Positions 41,482-50,207 of a stretch of DNA of 64,000 bases are shown in pieces. Below the pieces are notes generated by a model. That model was not told the origin of the DNA. It searched no databases and was given only the letters and a program-made list of their open reading frames with translations. Numbering within the stretch: the stretch's first letter is position 1; the number at the start of each line of letters is the position of its first letter. Where the stretch lies: contig CAZAYY010000003.1 in NCBI GenBank assembly GCA_964489525.1, positions 1 through 64,000 of the forward strand. Direction: 5' to 3'. Source of the stretch: CAZAYY01 sp964489525 (GTDB lineage: Bacteria > Chloroflexota > Anaerolineae > Anaerolineales > JABWBV01). The translations under genes were made by a program, and so were the position numbers.

Positions 41482-43314
41482 TCACCGGGATGGAGGCACT
41501 GGGCTGGATGAAAACAAGAAGTTATCCAGGTACCAACTGCTGGCCAGGATGCTGTCACTGAAGCCGCGCACCTGAAGCGTAACATACCTCCCGGCATACG
41601 CCCCAAGGAAAACGCTGCGGTAATTCCAGGCGCCGCTGTTGGTGGCGGTGCACAGGTCTACCACATCTTCAGTTTTGCCATTGATGATGATCTCACCCGT
41701 ATCAATCCCACATAACGAATCACTGGAAAGGATCCAGTAGCGAAAAACCAGGTAGGGAGTTTGCGGGGGCACGTAAATGGTCTGCTGCAAAACGGATGTT
41801 TCATTAAAGACAGCCCCAAGCCGGGCATACCAAAGCCCGTTGTACGGCTGGGGTGTGAGCGCCGGGATAGGTTGAAAAATCAGCGCCAGGCCATTCGAAG
41901 AAGAAGGGTTCCAATTCACCGGGCCGCGCTCGAAATCGCCGTTGTTCAGCGGGGGCGAGTGGAGGGCCACCAGGGGCAGGTGCAGCACAGCAACCGGGGT
42001 GGGCGTGGGGGTGAGCGTGGGCGTCTCGGTGGGGGTGGGGGTTAGAGAATTTGTCGGACTTGGGCCGAGGGTGGCCGTATCCGTTGCGGTTGGCGAAGGG
42101 CCAGGGGTGGCGGTGCTGGTTTCAGTTGGCGTGGCAGTGAAGGTTGCGGATGCCGTGGGGGTGCTGGTTGTGGTCTGGCTCGGTGTCAGGCTGGGGGTGC
42201 GGGTGGGCAGCGGGGTGCGCGTCAGGCGCGGGGTGGGGGTTGGGGTGCGGGTTGGGGTTGGGCTGAAGGTTTTCGTGGGGGTTGGGGTGGGTGGTTCAAG
42301 CGACCAACCCATATCCTGCAGCATGCCCAGGGCAACCGGGCCAGGGTGGTGAACGGCTTCACCAGAGCCCAGGCTGTATGTCATCAGGGCGTTGGCTGTG
42401 CCGTTAAAAATCTCGTCCAGGTGGGCGTAGCTGGAACCGGGTTTCCACGGGTTGGGTGCATACAGTTTCACCCGGCTCCCGGCATTGGCACTGTTGGCGT
42501 TAACCGCATCAAAGTAGATATTGCCGCTGGTCAATTGGGCGGCCAGTTCAACACTGCCGTTTGGGTAGTCTAACAATGCCGTTCCGGCGCCGTTTTCGGT
42601 AAACAGGTCGTAAATGATGGGGTTGCAGGGTACGCTAAAACAGGAATACCCCAATCCATCGGATATATTCATCGCCCCTGTAAATCCGAGGCCATGGCCT
42701 AACTCATGCAGCACGACGCTGACAAAGTCTACGCTGGCGCCGGGGTTGCCATCTGTACCAAAATACCAGTTGGTGAAGGCGCTGTTGAAGGTGGCGGTAA
42801 TATCGGAATCTCCCACTGCCAAATCTTCTGCTACAAGTTTGTTTGCAAGAGCAACTGGAAAAAAGGTGTTTGTTATCACGCCAGGGGAAAAATTCCGGAA
42901 AAACCACGTCGCCCCTGCACCCCCCAAAATATTCGTTCCCAAAGGAGCAAACGAGGCATCCACCACAATGGTGATGTTGGATGCCAGCAAAGACCCCCAG
43001 ATGTTGACGGCATAAGCAAAGGCGGCCTGGGCCTCTGGGGTCCAGCCCTCGCCGTTGTAGTTCACCACAATATTGGCAGTCATTTCCCGTCCAGCATCTG
43101 GCGGGGGCGGCACATAGGTGGGAACCGCATCCGGGTCGTACACCACCCAGACCCAACCCGGCCGGCTTTCTGCCGGGAAACTGGCGGCATCTACCGCATC
43201 CAGGCTATCCAGGCCGTTTGCGCCTGCAGACTGCCGGGGCAGCCACAGGCCTGCCGCCAACAGCGCCGCCGCCAACAAAGCAAAAATTGCAAGGCTGCGC
43301 CTGGTTACCAGCAT
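41482..43314 (-). CDS. secreted HExxH zinc metalloprotease-like protein with Pro/Thr-rich linker and C-terminal jelly-roll domain
   Basis: A 610-residue exported protein. An N-terminal signal anchor (residues 5-30) is followed by a protease-like domain with HELGHGLGF (H203, E204, H207). The usual third histidine of the metzincin motif is absent at the expected place. Related proteins of this type may use a later residue; D236 in IIYDLF is a candidate. Conserved downstream blocks are YAHLDEIFNGTANALMT and GEAVHHPGPVALGMLQDMGW. Residues 340-441 are a Pro/Thr/Ser linker, probably extended and perhaps glycosylated. The motif LHLPLV follows, then a beta-rich carbohydrate-binding-like domain (NGDFERGPVNW onward). 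It is encoded just upstream of the giant gene on the same strand but separated by a terminator and a promoter, so the two are neighbours rather than one operon. Confidence 0.82.
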   Translation of the reverse strand: MLVTRRSLAIFALLAAALLAAGLWLPRQSAGANGLDSLDAVDAASFPAESRPGWVWVVYDPDAVPTYVPPPPDAGREMTANIVVNYNGEGWTPEAQAAFAYAVNIWGSLLASNITIVVDASFAPLGTNILGGAGATWFFRNFSPGVITNTFFPVALANKLVAEDLAVGDSDITATFNSAFTNWYFGTDGNPGASVDFVSVVLHELGHGLGFTGAMNISDGLGYSCFSVPCNPIIYDLFTENGAGTALLDYPNGSVELAAQLTSGNIYFDAVNANSANAGSRVKLYAPNPWKPGSSYAHLDEIFNGTANALMTYSLGSGEAVHHPGPVALGMLQDMGWSLEPPTPTPTKTFSPTPTRTPTPTPRLTRTPLPTRTPSLTPSQTTTSTPTASATFTATPTETSTATPGPSPTATDTATLGPSPTNSLTPTPTETPTLTPTPTPVAVLHLPLVALHSPPLNNGDFERGPVNWNPSSSNGLALIFQPIPALTPQPYNGLWYARLGAVFNETSVLQQTIYVPPQTPYLVFRYWILSSDSLCGIDTGEIIINGKTEDVVDLCTATNSGAWNYRSVFLGAYAGRYVTLQVRGFSDSILASSWYLDNFLFSSSPVPPSR

Positions 43315-43381
43315 GGTTGGGTCATTCCTTGGGTGACAGTCACGATTAAGATCATATCATAAAGGCCGGATATTGGTTTTA

Positions 43382-44395
43382 TCAGGAGGCGGGCTGCTCC
43401 ACCCTGAAAGCGGGTAAAACCCGTTTCCCCAGCAGGCGTACTCCCTCATCAGGCCGGATGCCGTGTGGGGTGCCAAACTCCACCCGGGCTGCCCCGGCTG
43501 CAAAAGCGGCCTCGGCCTGGCGAATGATATCTGCCGGGTTCCCGGCAAAGGCAAATTTCTCCAGGAGTTCATCGGAAATCAGTGCGCCTGCCTGGGCGGG
43601 CTGTCCAGCATCCACCAGGTGCTGGACGCGGGCTAACTGTTCAGGGTCTACCGAAACGGTGGGGTCCAGGCAAGCGACCACGGGCAAGTACAACGCCACC
43701 GCCTGCCGGGCAGCGCTGCGGGCAATTTGCCGGTCTTCATCAATGACGGTGACTGCACCCAACACCACCCCCACGCTGCCAGAGCTGCGCTGGGCAAGCC
43801 GTTCGCCTTTTGCAATTTCTCGCCGGATCACAGTCACCATCTCGGGGTTGGCCGAGCCGCCCACCTTCACCTCATCTGAAGTTTGCCCGGCATAGGCCGC
43901 CAGGCGGCTGCCCCAGGTTCCCAACAACAGGGCCGGGCGGGAGGCTGGTAGGGGGTAGGGCGGGCGCACCTGTGGATGGATGGTGAAATATTCCCCCTGG
44001 TATCCCTCCAGGCTGCCGCCCAGCAGACCGTAGATAATTTCAACCGCTTCCCGCATGGCAGCCAGCGGTTTGGGGGGCATGTTGATTCCGTGCCGCTCCA
44101 GCCAGGCGCCGCGCGCCAGGCCTACGTACACCCGGCCGGGTGCAAGCGCATCGAGCAGGGCAGTTTCGGCGGCAATATCCATCGGGTGGATGCGGAAAGG
44201 CGAAACTGCCGCCGGCCCCAACCGCGCCCGATGGATGTGAGGCGCCATAAGCAGCAGCGGCCCGTAGCTGGGGTGGTTGGGCGCATCGCAGTAAACACTG
44301 ACTGTATGGAAGGGATATTCGTCCACCTGCCGGGCCAGGGCAATATATTCGGCTGGAGACTTGTCGGTCTGGAAGGCAATGCTGAGTTGGGGCAT
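43382..44395 (-). CDS. LLM-class flavin-dependent oxidoreductase (luciferase-like, Mer/F420-type)
   Basis: A 337-residue TIM-barrel enzyme of the luciferase-like monooxygenase superfamily. The N-terminal strand LSIAFQTDKSP, the block LGPAAVSPFRIHPMDIAAETALLDALAPGRVYVGLARGAW, and GTWGSRLAAYAGQTSDEVKVGG near the middle are typical of the F420-dependent methylenetetrahydromethanopterin reductase-like branch. Whether it uses F420 or FMN cannot be told from sequence alone. GAGGA lies about eight bases before the ATG. The gene begins two bases after the end of the TIGR04076 gene, forming a tight two-gene operon. Confidence 0.85.
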   Translation of the reverse strand: MPQLSIAFQTDKSPAEYIALARQVDEYPFHTVSVYCDAPNHPSYGPLLLMAPHIHRARLGPAAVSPFRIHPMDIAAETALLDALAPGRVYVGLARGAWLERHGINMPPKPLAAMREAVEIIYGLLGGSLEGYQGEYFTIHPQVRPPYPLPASRPALLLGTWGSRLAAYAGQTSDEVKVGGSANPEMVTVIRREIAKGERLAQRSSGSVGVVLGAVTVIDEDRQIARSAARQAVALYLPVVACLDPTVSVDPEQLARVQHLVDAGQPAQAGALISDELLEKFAFAGNPADIIRQAEAAFAAGAARVEFGTPHGIRPDEGVRLLGKRVLPAFRVEQPAS

Positions 44396-44397
44396 GG

Positions 44398-44715
44398 TCA
44401 GGTCAGGTCCTCGCTGTCCATCACCCGGCGAGCCGTGCGTTCAATGCGCATCACCAGGCGTTCATCCGGGTCGGGGCAGGCCACCAGGGTATCGCGCTCC
44501 AACCAATCGTTTTCGGCCAGGGCATGCTGCTTGGCGGGCAGCAAAGGCAGCACGGCACTGAGAGCATACAGGCAAAAATGCTTGCCGGGGGGAATGCGCA
44601 CCTTGCTGCTCTCCACCACTTCGAAGTAATCCCCCACGGACAAACCGCACACTGAACGGCCTTCAATGGATTCGACCGTGATGCGTAAATCATAGATTTC
44701 AAACGGATGCTGCAT
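44398..44715 (-). CDS. TIGR04076 family protein
   Basis: A 105-residue soluble protein. The opening YDLRITVESIEGRS, VGDYFEVVESSKVRIPPG, HFCLYALSAVLPLLPAKQ, and a late VACPDPDERLVMRIER match the layout of TIGR04076, a small family of unknown function often found beside redox enzymes. It is the first gene of an operon with the flavin oxidoreductase (2-base gap). The upstream region holds a G/C hairpin at 44803-44832 and is shared with the divergent SulP gene. Confidence 0.75.
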   Translation of the reverse strand: MQHPFEIYDLRITVESIEGRSVCGLSVGDYFEVVESSKVRIPPGKHFCLYALSAVLPLLPAKQHALAENDWLERDTLVACPDPDERLVMRIERTARRVMDSEDLT

Positions 44716-44802
44716 GGATTAATTATACTGGCTGCCGGGGGTTTTGGCGGTAAAAAAAGAATGGGCAGCAACTCATCCATCCCCCCTTTTGCAGCCCGTT
44801 CC

Positions 44803-44832
44803 CAGCCCTGCCCCAAGCCTGGGCCAGGGCTG
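44803..44832. other. hairpin in the divergent TIGR04076/SulP promoter region
   Basis: CAGCCCTG (44803-44810) pairs with CAGGGCTG (44825-44832), with further G/C pairs inside. It is followed on the plus strand by an A run and a TATACT -10-like box at 44854-44859. The position suits an operator or structured DNA rather than a terminator. Confidence 0.4.
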
Positions 44833-44894
44833 AGGAGCTAAAAAAAATTGTAGTATACTCCGTCTGGTTCCAAGAGAAACAAGGAGCTTAGACC

Positions 44895-46586
44895 ATGGAC
44901 CGCCTTACCTACCCAGAAATACTAAAAAGAGAATTCGGCAATTACACCCGTGAAAGGCTGCGCCAGGATGTGATGGCCGGGCTGACCGTCGGGGCCGTTG
45001 CGCTGCCGCTGGCGCTGGCATTTGGCGTGGCCTCCGGAGCCAGCGCGGCTGCCGGCCTGGTGACTGCCATTCTGTCCGGCCTGGTGATTGGGATTCTCTC
45101 TGGCGCACCTTACCAGATTTCCGGCCCCACCGGGGCGATGAGTGCCATTTTGATCCTGATTACCCAGCGCTACGGGCTGGAAGGCGCCTGGGTGATGGGC
45201 GTGATGGCCGGGATGTTGATTTTGTTGATTGGCCTGCTGCGCCTGGGGCGGTTTATCGCCTTTATCCCCACCCCCGTTATTGCTGGCTTCACCAGCGGGA
45301 TTGCTGTGATCATTTTTGTGGGCCAGGTGGATAACTTTTTTGGAGTGCGCACACCTGCTGCCGAGGTTGAATCCACCCTGCTTAAAATCGGGGCGCTGCT
45401 GCGCGGCGGCTACCAGCCAGATTGGCACGCCATGGTCATTGCAGGCCTGGTGGTTCTTCTCATGCTCTTCTGGCCAAAAAGCTGGGGGAAATTCGCCCCG
45501 GCTTCTCTGCTCGGCATTATCCTGGTGACCATCCTCGCTGTCCTGCTGGGCTGGCAAATCCCTGTCATCGGCGACATACCACGCACCATTGTGCTGGCAG
45601 ACCGGCTGCGGTTGGCCAGCATCCCCTGGGACAAAATGGGCGAGCTGCTTGCGCCGGCACTTTCCATTGCAGCGTTGGGCTCGGTGGAATCGCTGCTTTG
45701 TGGCGCGGTTGGCTCCAAAATGACGGGCATTAGGCTGCAAGCCAACCAGGAACTGATTGCCCAGGGTGTTGGCAACCTGCTAATTCCCTTTTTTGGCGGG
45801 ATTCCAGCCACGGCAGCCATTGCCCGCACATCGGTTGCCATCCGCTCTGGGGCTCAAACCCGCATCACCTCCATCGTCCACTCATTGGCCTTGCTGGCGG
45901 CCGCCTTGCTGCTAGCCCCGGTGATGAGCCGGGTTCCACTGGCCGCCCTGGCTGGTGTGCTGATGGTTACGGCTGTGCGAATGAACGAATGGCACACCAT
46001 TTATTTCATGTTTGCCCGGCGTTTCAAAACAGCCATGATCACCTTCAGCCTGACCCTGCTCGCCACCATTGCCCTCGACCTGACCCAGGCCATTATTATC
46101 GGCGTGGCACTCTCGGCAGCAGTGTTCATTAACAACATTGCGAACCTGAATGTATCCATTGCCGATGTAGATCCCCAAAAACTGCGGGAACGCGGATTGG
46201 ATGTTAAAGGTGGCTGCCAGCATGTGCGGGTGGCCTACCTGACCGGGCCGCTCTTTTTCGCGGCCACCAACACCTTTAACCAGGCCTTTTCAAAGCTGGA
46301 TGATGTCCATACCCTGATTTTATCCATGCGGGCCGTGCCCTTGATTGACGTTTCGGGAATTGAAGTTCTTGCCGGGCTGTTCGAAAAAATGCACACTTCC
46401 GGCAAACGGCTGATGTTCGCCGGGGTGCAGCCAGATGTGATGATCCAGCTAGAACGCGCCCTACTGGCTGACCGGGTGGGCCGGGAACAATTTTACTGGG
46501 GCGCCGACCAGGCCATCCTGGCCGCCGAAAAGCTGGGCGGGTGTCCGTTTTGCCCGGCTGTGGTTGAAAACAAACCCACAGGCTGA
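44895..46586 (+). CDS. SulP family anion transporter with C-terminal STAS domain
   Basis: A 563-residue inner-membrane transporter with about 12-14 hydrophobic segments. The SulP family moves sulfate, bicarbonate or other anions by proton or sodium symport. Family marks are the N-terminal DVMAGLTVGAVALPLALAFG, SGPTGAM in the third helix, and SVESLLCGAVGSKMTG. The final 110 residues form a STAS domain with LSMRAVPLIDVSGIEVL. AAGGAG lies nine bases before the ATG. The substrate cannot be decided. Bicarbonate would be notable because the soluble-cyclase-like protein lies in the same window, but the genes are 18 kb apart. Confidence 0.92.
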   Translation: MDRLTYPEILKREFGNYTRERLRQDVMAGLTVGAVALPLALAFGVASGASAAAGLVTAILSGLVIGILSGAPYQISGPTGAMSAILILITQRYGLEGAWVMGVMAGMLILLIGLLRLGRFIAFIPTPVIAGFTSGIAVIIFVGQVDNFFGVRTPAAEVESTLLKIGALLRGGYQPDWHAMVIAGLVVLLMLFWPKSWGKFAPASLLGIILVTILAVLLGWQIPVIGDIPRTIVLADRLRLASIPWDKMGELLAPALSIAALGSVESLLCGAVGSKMTGIRLQANQELIAQGVGNLLIPFFGGIPATAAIARTSVAIRSGAQTRITSIVHSLALLAAALLLAPVMSRVPLAALAGVLMVTAVRMNEWHTIYFMFARRFKTAMITFSLTLLATIALDLTQAIIIGVALSAAVFINNIANLNVSIADVDPQKLRERGLDVKGGCQHVRVAYLTGPLFFAATNTFNQAFSKLDDVHTLILSMRAVPLIDVSGIEVLAGLFEKMHTSGKRLMFAGVQPDVMIQLERALLADRVGREQFYWGADQAILAAEKLGGCPFCPAVVENKPTG

Positions 46587-46621
46587 AACATGGCCGGGAG
46601 ATTTTTTGTTGGAGCCGGAAA

Positions 46622-48847
46622 TTGATTGAGATAGAAACCCAACGCCGCAGAATTATTTTGCAGGTTGTTCTGGCTGTGTTAACCGGAACCGCCTTTGTAG
46701 GCATGCTGATTGAATTTGCCGTCGGGCACAATCAAGGCGCAAAGGCGGTTGGCCTGGGCGTTTTGGTGTTTTTTGGGTTGTGGCTGCTGGCCCGGCAAGG
46801 GTTTCTGGTTGAAATTAGCATAATTTTACTCTTGACGATGGTGGCTATCGTCACCTATTTGCTGCAAATTGGGCTGGGCATTCACGACATCGCGATCCTC
46901 ATTTACCCGCTGATCATCATCCTGGGCACCTTGCTGTTAGGTCATCTGGGGTTGTGGGTTTCGTTGGGGTTGGTGATTCTTTCTGCAGGGTATATCATCT
47001 TTGCTGAAGTGTGGGGCTGGATTGATATCAACCTGGCTGCAGCCACCACAGAGCTGGCCGACTTTATCACGGTTACCCTGATATTCATTATCGCCGCAGC
47101 CGGGCTGCGTCTATTCTCAGATACGCTCGTGCGCAGCCTGAAAAAAGCCCAGGAACAATCCCAACTGCTGGAAGCATCCGAAGCACGCTGGCGTTCGTTG
47201 GTGGAGAACGCGCCCGATCTGATTTGGAACATTGACCTGGAAGGAAAGGTGCTTTTTGAAAACCGCACCAACCAACTCACCGGAGAAAGCTACCTGGGCA
47301 AGAGCGTGTTCGATTTCATCCGGCCGCTGGACCAACAATACGCCCGGTCGCTGTTAGACCATGTGATTTCCCACCAAAAGCCCATCAGCACAGAACTGCA
47401 AATTTATGCACCAGATCGGCAGATGGTGGTTTGGTTTTCCATTCGGCTTGGGCCTGTGATGCACAATGCCCAGGTGACGAGTTTAATCCTGGTGGCCACG
47501 GATATTCAGCGAATTAAGGACACCGAGAAATTCCTGCGCCGCCAGGCAGAACAGCTGGCCACCCTCAACCGGGTGAGCCTGGCAGTTTCTTCGCTGCGCG
47601 AACTGCCCGACCTGCTGGCAGAAATTTTAACCCAAATGCAGCAAGCCTTGCCCCTGGATGTGTTCTATGTTGTCTTTTACCGGCGGGAGAACAACATGCT
47701 TTCTTTCCCGATTGTCTACGACCTGGGTAAAACTTACATGCAGGAAGATGAGCCCCTGAGCGAAAAAATGCTGTTGTACAATGTGATTCGGGGAGGGCAG
47801 TCGCTGCTGCTAAACCGCTCGCCGGAAGAAATGCGCGCCATTGAAAACGCACAAAACCTGGCCGGAATGTTGGGGGACGTGCGCCGGGTGACTGCCTCGC
47901 TTTTACTGGCACCGCTGCAATCTGGCGGGCAGGTGATTGGGGCCATCTCCGTGCAAACCTATGCAACCAATGCCTTCCAGCAAGAACACCTGGAAATGTT
48001 AGAAGCCTGCGCTGGGCAGATTTCCGTGGCAGTAGAAAACACCCGCCTGTACGATGCCTTAAGCCAGGAACTGGCCGAGCGCCGCCGGGTAGAAGAGGCG
48101 GTGCGCGAACTCAATGCGGCACTCGAAGAACGGGTGGTGATGCGCACCCGCGAACTGGAAGCCGCCAACAAAGAACTGGAATCGTTTTCTTACACCGTTT
48201 CTCATGACCTGCGCGCCCCCCTGCGAGCCATTAATGGGTTCGCCCACATCATCCAGAATGAATTTGAAACTGTGCTCCCCGAAGAAGCACAGCGCTACCT
48301 GGGTATGTTACGCGAAAATGGGCAGCGTATGGGGCAGTTAATTGATGATCTGTTAGCCTTTTCGCGCCTTTCCCGCCGCCCCCTGGCGCTCGCACCCGTT
48401 AACCAGGATGAACTGCTCAAAAGCGTGTTAGAAGATTTACAGCACACCCACCCCAACTGCAAAACGGAATTTTTGTTGAACCCTCTGCCAGAGGTCCAAT
48501 CCGACCCGGGGCTGCTGCGCCAGGTTTGGGTAAATTTGCTGGATAACGCCATTAAATTCAGCCAGCATAACCCCAAACCCAGGGTAGAGGTTGGCTGCAA
48601 TCACGAAAATGGGCAGGATGTTTTTTACGTGCGCGACAATGGTGCTGGTTTCGACATGCAGTATGCAGGCAAATTATTTGGTGTGTTCCAGCGCTTGCAC
48701 CGCGATGACGAATTTGAGGGTACGGGCATCGGCCTGGCCACAGTAACCCGAATCGTCCAAAGACATGGCGGGCGCGTTTGGGCAGAGGCCGCCGTTGGAA
48801 AAGGGGCGGCGTTTTACTTCACGTTATCGGGAATCAATCCGGGATGA
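46622..48847 (+). CDS. membrane sensor histidine kinase with PAS and GAF domains
   Basis: A 741-residue protein. The N-terminal 165 residues hold about five to six hydrophobic segments. A PAS domain (about 185-300, ARWRSLVENAPDLIW) and a GAF domain (about 325-490) follow. A short coiled linker leads to HisKA with YTVSHDLRAPLRAINGF (phospho-His H528), then HATPase (NLLDNAIKF, DNGAGFD, GTGIGLATV). This DLRAPLRAI subtype is the one found in bacteriophytochromes and related kinases. The start is a TTG at 46622 with GGAG seven bases upstream, 35 bases after the SulP stop, so it may be co-transcribed with the transporter. No receiver domain is fused and no response regulator is adjacent. It ends one base before the convergent DUF1684 gene. 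Confidence 0.9.
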   Translation: MIEIETQRRRIILQVVLAVLTGTAFVGMLIEFAVGHNQGAKAVGLGVLVFFGLWLLARQGFLVEISIILLLTMVAIVTYLLQIGLGIHDIAILIYPLIIILGTLLLGHLGLWVSLGLVILSAGYIIFAEVWGWIDINLAAATTELADFITVTLIFIIAAAGLRLFSDTLVRSLKKAQEQSQLLEASEARWRSLVENAPDLIWNIDLEGKVLFENRTNQLTGESYLGKSVFDFIRPLDQQYARSLLDHVISHQKPISTELQIYAPDRQMVVWFSIRLGPVMHNAQVTSLILVATDIQRIKDTEKFLRRQAEQLATLNRVSLAVSSLRELPDLLAEILTQMQQALPLDVFYVVFYRRENNMLSFPIVYDLGKTYMQEDEPLSEKMLLYNVIRGGQSLLLNRSPEEMRAIENAQNLAGMLGDVRRVTASLLLAPLQSGGQVIGAISVQTYATNAFQQEHLEMLEACAGQISVAVENTRLYDALSQELAERRRVEEAVRELNAALEERVVMRTRELEAANKELESFSYTVSHDLRAPLRAINGFAHIIQNEFETVLPEEAQRYLGMLRENGQRMGQLIDDLLAFSRLSRRPLALAPVNQDELLKSVLEDLQHTHPNCKTEFLLNPLPEVQSDPGLLRQVWVNLLDNAIKFSQHNPKPRVEVGCNHENGQDVFYVRDNGAGFDMQYAGKLFGVFQRLHRDDEFEGTGIGLATVTRIVQRHGGRVWAEAAVGKGAAFYFTLSGINPG

Positions 48848-48848
48848 A

Positions 48849-49673
48849 CTAAAGGTGTCCGATGTATTTTTCGCCCGCGTCAATGACTACAGGTAAACTG
48901 TTGCTGGCAGAAGGCAGTGGGCAGGTTGCAAAATCGGTAAAGGCGCAGGGAGGGTTGTAGGCCATGTTGAAATCAATCATCACATGGTCTTTATCAGGAA
49001 TTTCGGCTTCCAGATAGCGCCCGGCCGGGTAGGTGGCGCTGCCATTGGTGGCGTCGCGGAACATGATCGAAAGGCCCCCGTTCGGAATACCGAAGGCAAC
49101 CAGTTTGCAAATGTGCCCATCCAGTTCAAAACTGATTTCCCCAACGGCTTCTTCCGTTAGATCGTCGCCAATCGTGTTTTGAATCACATAGGGTTTCGGG
49201 TTGGGGTATGGGGTGTAATGGGCAACGATACGGTATTTGTCTTGAGGTTCAAACCACTGCCGCCCGGTAAACGTCCGGCGCTCTGGCCGGTTGTTGTCCC
49301 ACAGGCGAATGCCCATGCGGGAACCACGCTGGATTACAACCATGGTAAGCGGGCCAACCGTCACCCGGGTGGGGGTACCACTGACATCTGGCAGCAGGGG
49401 AATGGATTCAATATCCTGGCCATTAACACGCACAGCGCCGCGCTCAACCACACGAATACGAACGGTTTCCCCCGATAATTCAAAATAGCCGCACAAAGCC
49501 GGGGCTGCATACGCAGGAAGCTGCACCGGGCAATCAGCCCCGCTGCCAAAGGCATTTTTCCCCTCTTCAAGCCAAAACAGGCCGATCAACGCCAACCAAC
49601 CGTTCTCACGGCGCATGTTGGCATCCAGGCGGTCGCGCCAGGTTTTGACTTCTTTTAAATACGCAGCATCCAT
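48849..49673 (-). CDS. DUF1684 domain protein
   Basis: A 274-residue soluble protein. DUF1684 is recognised by the N-terminal WRDRLDANMRRENGWLALIG, the central GIRLWDNNRPERRTF, and the C-terminal IDFNMAYNPPCAFTDFATC continuing to PLPSASNSLPVVIDAGEKY, which is the most conserved part of the family. The function is unknown. The protein has the usual length without a signal peptide. Transcription is away from the repeat-rich intergenic region. Confidence 0.87.
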   Translation of the reverse strand: MDAAYLKEVKTWRDRLDANMRRENGWLALIGLFWLEEGKNAFGSGADCPVQLPAYAAPALCGYFELSGETVRIRVVERGAVRVNGQDIESIPLLPDVSGTPTRVTVGPLTMVVIQRGSRMGIRLWDNNRPERRTFTGRQWFEPQDKYRIVAHYTPYPNPKPYVIQNTIGDDLTEEAVGEISFELDGHICKLVAFGIPNGGLSIMFRDATNGSATYPAGRYLEAEIPDKDHVMIDFNMAYNPPCAFTDFATCPLPSASNSLPVVIDAGEKYIGHL

Positions 49674-49790
49674 ATCACGTCCATCCTTTTTAATTGCTGT
49701 CTTATTTTACCGCAAAAAAATATATACAAGGGTTTCATTGCTCCTGTGAGGTGTGGGCAAATGTTGTTAGAATTTGCGGTTCTCACCTTC

Positions 49791-49884
49791 CAACCCCACC
49801 CCAGGCTTTGTGGCGGGGAGAAGATCAATTCCCCCTTCCCGGCGGGAAGGGGGACAGGGGGATGGGGAATGGATGTAATAACAA
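49791..49884 (+). repeat. interspersed G/C-rich repeat, copy C
   Basis: The most complete copy. Its left half matches copy A (20 identical bases at 49820-49839) and its right half matches copy B (30 identical bases at 49846-49875). An internal inverted repeat (CCCCCTTCCC with GGGAAGGGGG) makes a stable hairpin. Confidence 0.85.
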
Positions 49885-49970
49885 TTGCATGCTCCCCTCC
49901 TGTGAGGCACGCGTATAAGTTTGAGAACCTGAGGTTCATACACGTTGGGGGGCCGGGTTCTATCATCATG

Positions 49971-50039
49971 CCGCCCCGCTGGGGCGGAAAACACGGCTCA
50001 AGCCGTGACTACAAGGGGGGCATTCAAGCCCGTAGGGCT
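49971..50039 (+). repeat. cluster of three short palindromes (REP-like)
   Basis: Three hairpins stand in a row: CCGCCCC/GGGGCGG with loop GCT (49971-49987), CACGGCT/AGCCGTG with loop CA (49992-50007), and AGCCC/GGGCT with loop GTA (50027-50039). The density suggests a REP/BIME-type element. Only one cluster was noticed in the window. Confidence 0.6.
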
Positions 50040-50207
50040 GGCACGATGTTTGTTGGCCAGAAGGGATGGAAACCCACTGAGCCGTTTGTCTTATTCCAAT
50101 TTTCAATCGAAACAAGGGGACAAAAGGCCAAAAGCCATGTACAATCAAGGTAGGCACCCGCGCCGGGAAACCGGGGCAGGCACCAAACCCACCCAATGGA
50201 GGCTGCC

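Larger units (their letters stand above)
49674..50207. other. repeat-rich intergenic region, 534 bases
   Basis: No gene is seen. It contains copy C of the interspersed repeat (49791-49884), a cluster of three small palindromes (49971-50039), and an 11-base direct repeat CTCCTGTGAGG at 49741-49751 and 49897-49907 that brackets copy C. The last 100 bases, with a TACAAT box near 50149, could hold the promoter of the nucleotidyltransferase gene. Confidence 0.65.

Noticed and set aside
44440..44441. The low-interest placeholder entry in the findings list with reversed coordinates
   Set aside because: It makes no claim and should be ignored; the LPLV/LPIL observation is given in the entry after it.
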